A model generated the notes under the pieces. The model saw nothing but the letters and a program-made list of their open reading frames with translations. It ran no database searches and had not been told where the DNA came from. Shown here one piece after another: positions 7,510-12,206 of a stretch of 13,222 bases of DNA. Both the position numbers and the translations under genes were made by a program. Source of the stretch: Nocardioidaceae bacterium UBA4001 (lineage in GTDB: Bacteria; Actinomycetota; Actinomycetes; Propionibacteriales; Nocardioidaceae); assembly GCA_002384855.1 (NCBI GenBank), contig DGBP01000025.1, forward strand, positions 1-13,222, given 5' to 3'. Positions within the stretch are counted from its first letter, which is position 1. Every line of letters starts with the position of its first letter.

Positions 7510-7871
7510 CGCACCCCCCGCCGATCGAGCTCGCGACGTCCTGAGCCCGTCGAAGGGTCGAGATCCCGGTCCGCCAGCTCACGCAGCCGGTCGACCTCGA
7601 TGTGGCCGTGGGTGCGGAAGACCCGCAGCACGATCGCCAGCGCGAGACCGACCTCGGCGGCGGCGATGACGATCACGAACAGCGCGAGCGTCTGGCCGCC
7701 GTGCAGGACGTCGCGGAACCAGGCGTCGAAGGCGACGAGGTTGATGTTGACCGCGTTGAGCATCAGCTCCACGCCCATCAGGACGAGCACGGCGTTGCGC
7801 CGCACGAGGACGGCGTACACCCCGATCGCGAACAGCAGGCTTGCCAGCACCAGCGGCCACCACAGCGGCAT
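7506..7871 (-). CDS. nuoK: NADH-quinone oxidoreductase subunit K
   Basis: This small three-helix membrane subunit of complex I belongs to the proton path near the NuoH/J/A end. Both channel glutamates are present: E35 in LVLMGVELMLNAVNINLVAF and E73 in IAAAEVGLALAIVLRVFR. The predicted protein is 121 residues, about 20 longer than the usual 99-100. The family-like part ends near HGHIEVDRLRELAD (to about residue 101), and the remaining RDLDPSTGSGRRELDRRGVR is encoded by a repeat-like segment (7535-7562) that supplies a new C-terminus. The ATG at 7871 shares its last base region with the nuoJ stop (TGATG), with GGGGTGGG upstream. The stop overlaps nuoL as ATGA. Confidence 0.94.
   Translation of the reverse strand: MPLWWPLVLASLLFAIGVYAVLVRRNAVLVLMGVELMLNAVNINLVAFDAWFRDVLHGGQTLALFVIVIAAAEVGLALAIVLRVFRTHGHIEVDRLRELADRDLDPSTGSGRRELDRRGVR
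7535..7562. repeat. Repeat-like segment forming the nuoK C-terminal extension
   Basis: The plus strand reads GACGTCCTGAGCCCGTCGA then AGGGTCGAG, encoding DPSTGSGRR on the minus strand. The core GAGCCCGTCGA (7543-7553) is identical to the core of the segment within nuoL on its minus strand. From memory, CCTTCGACGGGCTCAGG-type sequences recur in actinobacterial genomes, usually between genes. Here one is translated. Confidence 0.5.
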
Positions 7872-8455
7872 CAGCGCCCACCCCGTCCCCGGGAGTCGGC
7901 GGTGTCGGCGGTGTCGGAAGAGCCGGCGGCGGCGTCCTCGTCGTCCTCCGCGCCGGCGGTGTCGGCGCGGGACAGCACGATCGCCCCGATGAGCGCCGCG
8001 AGCAGCAGCACCGACAGGACCTCGAAGGGCAGCACCCACTTCTCGAAGACCGTCGCGCCGGTCATCTCCGCGGACCCCACGATGGCCTGGTCGAGGTCGA
8101 GGGTCACCTCGGAGAACCCGGCGACCACGGTGGTGACCAGGACGGCGGCGACCAGCAGCGCGACCCCTGCTGCGGGGAGCGCCCGGCGTGCGTCGAGGTC
8201 GGTCTGCGGCCCGGTGGGCGCGCGGGTGAGCATCAGCGCGAAGAGCAGGAGTACGACGACCGCGCCCACGTAGATGAGGACCTGCACCCAGGCGAGGAAC
8301 TCGGCCGCGAGCACGAGGTACACCCCGGCGACCGCACCCAGCGTGACCACCAGCCAGAGGGCGGCGTGCACCATGTTGCGGGTCGTCACGACGAGCAGCG
8401 CGGAGCCCACCGCGACCAGCCCGAGCAGCACGAAGACCACCTGGACCCAGGTCAT
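7871..8455 (-). CDS. nuoJ: NADH-quinone oxidoreductase subunit J
   Basis: This 194-residue membrane subunit has five hydrophobic helices and the family block WVQVLIYVGAVVVLLLFALM around the conserved tyrosine and glycine of the pi-bulge helix, the element thought to gate coupling between the quinone end and the pumps. The ATG at 8455 overlaps the nuoI stop as ATGA; the Shine-Dalgarno sequence is weak, so coupling to nuoI translation is likely. The C-terminal 30 or so residues (ADTAGAEDDEDAAAG onward) are acidic, low in complexity and partly built on a 9-bp tandem repeat (GTCGGCGGT, 7895-7912). They would lie outside the membrane and are not part of the conserved fold. Confidence 0.93.
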   Translation of the reverse strand: MTWVQVVFVLLGLVAVGSALLVVTTRNMVHAALWLVVTLGAVAGVYLVLAAEFLAWVQVLIYVGAVVVLLLFALMLTRAPTGPQTDLDARRALPAAGVALLVAAVLVTTVVAGFSEVTLDLDQAIVGSAEMTGATVFEKWVLPFEVLSVLLLAALIGAIVLSRADTAGAEDDEDAAAGSSDTADTADSRGRGGR

Positions 8456-9078
8456 GCTTCACCGCCCGGGGTCGGGGGCGGCGGGTCGGCCGGCGAGGAG
8501 GTGGGCGGAGCTGCGGGCGGCGGAGCCGTAGGCGGGGCGGCGGGCGGATCGGCGGGCGGTGCCTCGGCGAGTCTCTCGACCGCCTTCTCCGCGACGGTGA
8601 CCTCCTTCGCCGGCTCGGCCTTCTCGTCGAGGGCCACCGGCGCGGGCACGGTCCACATCCAGTCGCGAAGCCGGTCCTTCTCGTGGGTGAGCTCGCGGAT
8701 GTCGAGCTCGGAGTACTCGAACTCCGGGCTCCAGTGCAGCGCGTCGAACGGGCAGACCTCGACACAGATCGAGCAGTACATGCAGATCGAGAAGTCGATC
8801 GCGAACCGGTCGAGGACGTTGCGTTGCTTGTCCTTCCCGCCCTCGGTGGTCGCGGGGATCGTGTCCTTGTGGGAGTCGATGTAGATGCACCACGCCGGGC
8901 ACTCGCGCGCACAGAGCATGCACACGGTGCAGTTCTCCTCGATCAGCGCGATCACCCCACGCGAGCGAGGCGGCAGGTCGGGCATCACGTCCGGGTAGTG
9001 CGCGGTCACCGAGCGCCGCGTCATGTTCTGCATGGTCACCTTGAGGCCCTGCAGGAGGCCCTTGCCCGGGAAGCTCAT
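8452..9078 (-). CDS. nuoI: NADH-quinone oxidoreductase subunit I (2x[4Fe-4S])
   Basis: This 208-residue ferredoxin-like subunit carries clusters N6a and N6b, which pass electrons towards NuoB. Two complete Cys motifs are present: CTVCMLCARECP (C50, C53, C56, C60) and CMYCSICVEVCP (C99, C102, C105, C109). The N-terminal amphipathic membrane-contact part (GLKVTMQNMTRRSVTAHYPD) is also typical. The ATG at 9078 overlaps the nuoH stop as ATGA. After about residue 150 the protein becomes a Pro/Ala/Glu-rich tail of some 55 residues (PPAAPPTAPPPAAPP and similar) with no family counterpart that I recognise. In this operon NuoI has no NuoG or NuoD encoded beside it, so its electron source is not evident. 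Confidence 0.95.
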   Translation of the reverse strand: MSFPGKGLLQGLKVTMQNMTRRSVTAHYPDVMPDLPPRSRGVIALIEENCTVCMLCARECPAWCIYIDSHKDTIPATTEGGKDKQRNVLDRFAIDFSICMYCSICVEVCPFDALHWSPEFEYSELDIRELTHEKDRLRDWMWTVPAPVALDEKAEPAKEVTVAEKAVERLAEAPPADPPAAPPTAPPPAAPPTSSPADPPPPTPGGEA

Positions 9079-10037
9079 GACGCCATCACCACCACTCCCA
9101 CCGCCGTGATCGCAAGCTGGAACAGCGCGAGCGGGACCAGCCCCTGCCATGCGAGCCGCTGCAGCTGGTCCTCGCGCAGCCGCGGGTAGGCCACACGGAT
9201 CCACACGACGACGAAGGCGACCAGCCCGGTCTTCGCGAGCGTCCACAGCCAGCCGAGCTGCTCCTCGAACGGTCCGCGCCAGCCGCCCAGGAACAGCACC
9301 GCCGTCAGCGCGGACAGCAGCACGATGCCGGCGTACTCCGCGAGCAGGAACACCGCGAACCTGAGGCCGCCGTACTCCGTGTAGGGGCCGAAGACGAGCT
9401 CGGCGTCGGCGATCGGCATGTCGAAGGGCGGGCGCTGCAGCTCGGCGAGCCCGGCGACGAAGAACACGACCATCGCCGGCAGCTGCCACAGCAGCCACCA
9501 CGGGTTCCACGCCTCGACGATGCCGAGCAGGGACAGGGTCCCGGCGGCCATCGCGACCGACGCTGCGGCGAGCACGAACGGCAGCTCGTAGGCCATCAGC
9601 TGGGCGGCGACCCGGATGCCACCGAGGAGACTGAACTTGTTCGCGCTCGCCCAGCCGGCCATCAGCGTGCCCACCACGCCGACGCCCATGACGGCGAGCA
9701 CGAAGAACAGCCCGAGGTCGAGGTCCTGCCCGACCAGCCCCGGTCCGAGCGGGACGGCCAGGAACGCGACCAGGTAGGGCAGCATGGCCACCGCCGGTGC
9801 GAGCTTGAACACCTGGCGGTCTGCGGCGGCCGGTACGACGGCCTCCTTCTGCACGAACTTCACGCCGTCGGCGACGAGCTGCGCCCAGCCGTGGAAGGCG
9901 CCGGCGTACATCGGCCCCACCCGCGACTGCATGTGCGCCATCGTCTTGTGCTCGATCTGCCCCACGATCAGCGGCAGCACCAGGAACGCCGCGATCACGA
10001 TCGCGACCCGCACCAGCACCTCGAGCAGCTCAGGCAT
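9075..10037 (-). CDS. nuoH: NADH-quinone oxidoreductase subunit H (quinone-end membrane subunit)
   Basis: This 320-residue protein of about eight membrane helices forms the quinone chamber floor and the link from quinone site to pumps. Family features are RVGPMYAGAFHGWAQLVADG, AYELPFVL (E151) and the loop RPPFDMPIADAELVFGPYTE. That loop is atypical. Aligned with E. coli FDQPEAEQEL, the first Glu is I209 and the second is D211, while D206, E213 and E221 remain. The ATG at 10037 overlaps the end of nuoC by 8 bp and follows a G-rich stretch. NuoH normally contacts NuoB and NuoD, yet no nuoD is present in this operon, so the changed loop may reflect a different partner. Identity as NuoH is secure; the precise function of the assembled complex is not. 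Confidence 0.94.
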   Translation of the reverse strand: MPELLEVLVRVAIVIAAFLVLPLIVGQIEHKTMAHMQSRVGPMYAGAFHGWAQLVADGVKFVQKEAVVPAAADRQVFKLAPAVAMLPYLVAFLAVPLGPGLVGQDLDLGLFFVLAVMGVGVVGTLMAGWASANKFSLLGGIRVAAQLMAYELPFVLAAASVAMAAGTLSLLGIVEAWNPWWLLWQLPAMVVFFVAGLAELQRPPFDMPIADAELVFGPYTEYGGLRFAVFLLAEYAGIVLLSALTAVLFLGGWRGPFEEQLGWLWTLAKTGLVAFVVVWIRVAYPRLREDQLQRLAWQGLVPLALFQLAITAVGVVVMAS

Positions 10038-10920
10038 CCCCGCCCCCCGACGTGTCAGGTGGCGTGGCGTCAGGCGGCGGCGCGGAGTCGCCGGAGTCGG
10101 ACCCACGGGCAGGGGCGGAGTCGCCGGAGTCGGACGAGGAGGGCGGGGCGACCGTGGATGGGTCTGGCCGCCGAGCGGAGCGAGGCTGGTTGGGCGCCCC
10201 GCCCTCCTCGGGAGACGCAGGCGACGCGGCGGCAGCGGCCCCTGGAGCCGGGCGACGAGGACGACGCGCGGGCCCCGACGGCGCCGCAGCGGCCAACGGG
10301 TCCGGCGCCTCCGAGCCGGGCTCGCGCGGCCCCCACTGCTCGGGCTCCGGAACTCCGGGCGGACGGGTACGACGCCGCGAGGGCGCCGCGGCCTGGTGGT
10401 CGGACTCCCCCGGCTCCTTCGCCCCCGGCCACGGCTTGGCGACCCGGGAGGCCAGCACGAAGTCCTTGCGCAGCGGGTGCCCCTCGAAGTTCTCGGGCAG
10501 CAGCAGCGGGTCGAGCACGAGCCGCTCCCCGGCCTGGTCGGTGAACCCGACACCGAACATCTCGTGGGTCTCGCGCTCGTGCCAGCGGGCCCCGGGGAAG
10601 AGGTGCACGACGGAGGCAACCACCGGCTCCTCGCGGGGCACGAGGGTCCGCAGGACGAGGTGCTCCACACCGCGGGGGTGGTGGTCGGCGAGGTGGCACA
10701 CCATGCGGAAGCCGGAGGTCAGCTCGTCGACCGCGGAGAGGAAGTCGAAGAAGGAGCAGTCGAGGCCGTCGCGGGCGAGCTCGACCGCGTCGGCCCAGCG
10801 CGCAGCGGGGACGTCGACGGTGACCGGGCCGAACCCCTCGTCGACGGTCACCTCCTCACCGATCGCCTCGGCGAAGGCGGCGCGGACCCGGCCGGGCCAG
10901 TACGACGCGTGGCTGGTCAC
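10030..10920 (-). CDS. nuoC: NADH-quinone oxidoreductase subunit C with long disordered tail
   Basis: The first 165 or so residues are a NuoC (30-kDa subunit) domain. Diagnostic blocks are VVHLFPGARWHERETHEMFG (about 104-123) and LLLPENFEGHPLRKDF (about 139-154). NuoC normally lies between NuoB, NuoD and NuoI in the peripheral arm. The GTG at 10920 overlaps the nuoB stop as GTGA, and there is no in-frame Met before the conserved core. Total length is 296 residues because of a C-terminal tail (about 166-296) rich in Pro, Ala, Ser, Arg and Asp. Its end carries a 33-bp direct repeat encoding SDSGDSAP twice. The tail bears no resemblance to NuoD, so this is not a NuoCD fusion. The segment at 10151-10205 contains an oddly patterned stretch (GAGCGGAGCGAGGC) that may be another repeat relic. 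Confidence 0.92.
   Translation of the reverse strand: MTSHASYWPGRVRAAFAEAIGEEVTVDEGFGPVTVDVPAARWADAVELARDGLDCSFFDFLSAVDELTSGFRMVCHLADHHPRGVEHLVLRTLVPREEPVVASVVHLFPGARWHERETHEMFGVGFTDQAGERLVLDPLLLPENFEGHPLRKDFVLASRVAKPWPGAKEPGESDHQAAAPSRRRTRPPGVPEPEQWGPREPGSEAPDPLAAAAPSGPARRPRRPAPGAAAAASPASPEEGGAPNQPRSARRPDPSTVAPPSSSDSGDSAPARGSDSGDSAPPPDATPPDTSGGGDA
10082..10135. repeat. Two 21-bp direct repeats, 33-bp period, in the nuoC tail
   Basis: An identical 21-bp sequence beginning GCGGAGTCGCCGG occurs at 10082-10102 and 10115-10135, offset by exactly 33 bp (11 codons). It encodes SDSGDSAP twice in the NuoC C-terminus. The reading frame is kept. Confidence 0.85.
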
Positions 10921-11630
10921 GTGGGCCGTCCGGGGCCGTCGACGGCGGTGGCACCCTCCGGCGGGAGGACCAGGCCGCGGGTCACCGACGCGGACGAGTC
11001 CGACCGGTACCGCTCCGGCAGCGACTCCCCGTCGATCTTCTCCTGCAGCTTGAGGATCCCCTGCAGCAGCGCCTCGGGCCGGGGTGGGCAGCCGGGGACG
11101 TACACGTCGACGGGGATGATCTGGTCGACGCCCTTGGTCACGCAGTAGGAGTCCCAGTAGGGGCCCCCGGAGTTCGCGCAGGAGCCGAAGGAGATGACGT
11201 ACTTCGGCTCGGGCATCTGCTCGTAGAGCCGCTTGATCGCCGGCGCCATCTTGTCGGTCACGGTCCCCGAGACGATCATCAGGTCGGCCTGGCGCGGACC
11301 CGGCGCGAACGGGATCACGCCGAGGCGGATGAAGTCGTGGCGCGCCATGGAGGTCGCGATGAACTCGATGGCGCAGCACGCGAGGCCGAAGTTGAAGACC
11401 CAGAGGGAGTACTTCCGCCCCCAGTTGAGGAGGTATCTCGCAGGCTTGGGCGCGAGCTTCTGCAGCCCTCCGATCGACGGCATGCCGAGTTCCACCGGTG
11501 GTTGAGGAGGCCGAGCCTGCGAGGCGCCCGGTGGTTGAGGAGGCCGAGCCTGCGAGGCGCCCGGTGGTTGAGGAGGCCGAGCCTGCGAGGCCGTCTCGAA
11601 ACCACCGCCCCCATCACTCGTCACGTCCAC
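10917..11630 (-). CDS. nuoB: NADH-quinone oxidoreductase subunit B (cluster N2) with repeat-derived N-terminus
   Basis: NuoB carries the terminal [4Fe-4S] cluster N2 that reduces quinone at the junction with NuoD and NuoH. With the start chosen here (237 residues) the cluster ligands are C85 and C86 (GLACCAIEF), C151 (SFGSCANSGG) and C181 (YVPGCPPRPEAL). The block RQADLMIVSGTVTDKMAP is also typical. Residues 11-45 are three near-identical units (ASQARPPQPP) encoded by 33-bp DNA repeats, ahead of the conserved core beginning near residue 50. The GTG at 11630 is preferred because AAGGGGG (11638-11644) lies 7 nt upstream and it overlaps nuoA. Alternatives are GTG 11624 (GTGA overlap with nuoA) and ATG 11483, which would leave the repeats untranslated and give 188 residues, nearer the family norm. 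Its stop overlaps nuoC as GTGA. Confidence 0.9.
   Translation of the reverse strand: MDVTSDGGGGFETASQARPPQPPGASQARPPQPPGASQARPPQPPVELGMPSIGGLQKLAPKPARYLLNWGRKYSLWVFNFGLACCAIEFIATSMARHDFIRLGVIPFAPGPRQADLMIVSGTVTDKMAPAIKRLYEQMPEPKYVISFGSCANSGGPYWDSYCVTKGVDQIIPVDVYVPGCPPRPEALLQGILKLQEKIDGESLPERYRSDSSASVTRGLVLPPEGATAVDGPGRPT
11495..11590. repeat. Three tandem 33-bp repeats at the 5' end of nuoB
   Basis: Units begin at 11495, 11528 and 11561, each starting CCGGTGGTTGAGGAGG and continuing CCGAGCCTGCGAGG. The first two are identical over all 33 bp, and the third is identical up to 11590 and then passes into a different end. The period is 11 codons, so the nuoB frame is preserved without stop codons. 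Confidence 0.95.
11562..11607. mobile_element. 46-bp palindrome-ended element (complete copy) at nuoB 5' end
   Basis: The third tandem unit runs into CCGTCTCGAAACCACCG, completing a 46-bp element with perfect 8-bp terminal inverted repeats (CGGTGGTT at 11562-11569, AACCACCG at 11600-11607). The other two units are copies lacking the right end. No transposase is nearby. From memory, similar GGTTTCGAGACG...CCTCAACCACC sequences are dispersed in Nocardioides-type genomes, so this is a candidate non-autonomous or miniature palindromic element. Family assignment is inference. Confidence 0.55.
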
Positions 11631-12004
11631 GTCAGCACCCCCTTGCGCCAGGCGTAGACGAGGCCGACGGCGATGAAGCCGATGAAGACCGCCATCTCCC
11701 CCACCGAGACCCAGCCGAGGCCGCCGAAGACCGTGGCCCACGGGAAGAGGAAGACCGCGTCGACGGCGAAGATGACGTACAGGTAGGCGAAGACGTAGTA
11801 GCGGACGTGGTGCTGTGCCCACCCCTCACCGACGGGGTCGACACCGCACTCGTAGGTCAGCAGCTTCTCCCGGGTGGCGTGCGTCGGACGCAGCAGCCGG
11901 TTGCCGGCGAACATCGCCACGACGAGCGCCGCGCCGACGACCAGCATGACCACCAGCGGCAGATACGCCCCGTAGTACGCCGTGTTGTCCGCCACGGCGC
12001 CCAC
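11621..12004 (-). CDS. nuoA: NADH-quinone oxidoreductase subunit A
   Basis: This 127-residue three-helix membrane subunit is the first gene of the operon. The family block YECGVDPVGEGWAQHHVRYY is present, followed by helix 2, IFAVDAVFLFPWATVFG. In most NuoA proteins that helix reads FDVE; here the first acid is A80 and the second is D82. E103 in the last-helix segment VGEMAVFIGF remains. Start choice is uncertain: GTG 12004 gives the longest form, but neither it nor the in-frame GTG at 11995 has a good Shine-Dalgarno. A TAGAGT -10-like hexamer 7 nt before GTG 11995 would fit a leaderless transcript from the shorter start. The stop overlaps the start region of nuoB. Confidence 0.93.
   Translation of the reverse strand: MGAVADNTAYYGAYLPLVVMLVVGAALVVAMFAGNRLLRPTHATREKLLTYECGVDPVGEGWAQHHVRYYVFAYLYVIFAVDAVFLFPWATVFGGLGWVSVGEMAVFIGFIAVGLVYAWRKGVLTWT
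11638..11644 (-). promoter_or_regulatory. Ribosome binding site deciding the nuoB start
   Basis: AAGGGGG on the minus strand, inside the end of nuoA, stands 7 nt before GTG 11630. The alternative GTG 11624 would be 13 nt away, and ATG 11483 has only a weak GGTGG-type site. This favours a NuoB that includes the repeat-encoded N-terminus, though not decisively. Confidence 0.4.
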
Positions 12005-12008
12005 TCTA
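12003..12008 (-). promoter_or_regulatory. Possible -10 element of the nuo operon
   Basis: On the minus strand TAGAGT fits TANNNT and lies 7 nt before GTG 11995, so transcription could start at that codon. No -35 resembling TTGAC is seen at 16-18 nt. A GGGCCG/CGGCCC hairpin (12009-12026) lies immediately upstream. Weak evidence. Confidence 0.25.
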
Positions 12009-12057
12009 GGGCCGAAGCGCCGGCCCCGCAGCGACCCGCGCCGGGTGCTTCGGCACC
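12009..12057. other. Two hairpins in the nuoA-upstream region
   Basis: GGGCCG-aagcgc-CGGCCC spans 12009-12026. GGTGC-TTCG-GCACC spans 12044-12057 and has a very stable UUCG tetraloop when read on the plus strand. They lie in the divergent region between nuoA and the peptidoglycan-binding gene. They might end stray transcription or be operators. No function can be assigned. Confidence 0.45.
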
Positions 12058-12115
12058 GCCTCCACGGTGTGACGCCCGTCTCCCGCTAGCGTTCAGGCGT
12101 CGACATCCTTGCCCC

Positions 12116-12147
12116 GGGTCGGAAAGCGTAGGCAACCTTTCCGACCC
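12116..12147. promoter_or_regulatory. 11-bp perfect inverted repeat, candidate operator
   Basis: The arms GGGTCGGAAAG (12116-12126) and CTTTCCGACCC (12137-12147) are exactly complementary across a 10-nt spacer. The repeat lies 60-91 nt before the ATG of the downstream gene. Its spacer holds the AAC of the candidate -35 element, so a dimeric regulator bound here would block or modulate that promoter. A hairpin role in RNA is less likely if transcription starts near 12164. Confidence 0.5.
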
Positions 12148-12157
12148 CGACGGCGTC
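12131..12157 (+). promoter_or_regulatory. Candidate ECF-sigma-type promoter
   Basis: GGCAACC (12131-12137) and CGTC (12154-12157) are separated by 16 nt. An AAC-containing -35 with a CGTC-like -10 at 16 nt is the classic layout for extracytoplasmic-function sigma factors that respond to envelope stress. This suits a cell-wall gene. Predicted start is near 12164, giving a leader of about 43 nt. An alternative housekeeping -10 (TAGCGT, 12087-12092) exists without a good -35. Confidence 0.4.
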
Positions 12158-12206
12158 TCACCACCGAGAGGCCGAGCCACAGGGGCGGGCCACTCGGGAG
12201 GACGAC

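Noticed and set aside
8461..8580. G-rich plus strand opposite the nuoI tail as a G-quadruplex
   Set aside because: The G-runs follow from Pro/Gly-type codons in a GC-rich low-complexity tail. Only three closely spaced runs of three or more occur before a long loop.
10030..11379. Possible NuoCD fusion because the nuoC frame is long
   Set aside because: The frame extends upstream only through overlap with nuoB, and the tail after the NuoC domain is low complexity with no NuoD motifs.
11495..11590. Three direct repeats suggesting a small CRISPR array
   Set aside because: The units are directly tandem with no spacers, lie in frame in nuoB and have no cas genes nearby.
12127..12147. AGGCAACCT resembling an iron-box (DtxR/IdeR) half site
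   Set aside because: It lacks the extended TTAGG...CCTAA symmetry; the true symmetry here is centred on the GGGTCGGAAAG arms. No iron-related gene follows.
12005..12206. Riboswitch before the cell-wall gene, considered because peptidoglycan hydrolase genes often follow c-di-AMP riboswitches
   Set aside because: I could not match the conserved core of any known riboswitch class, and the predicted leader of about 43 nt would be too short.
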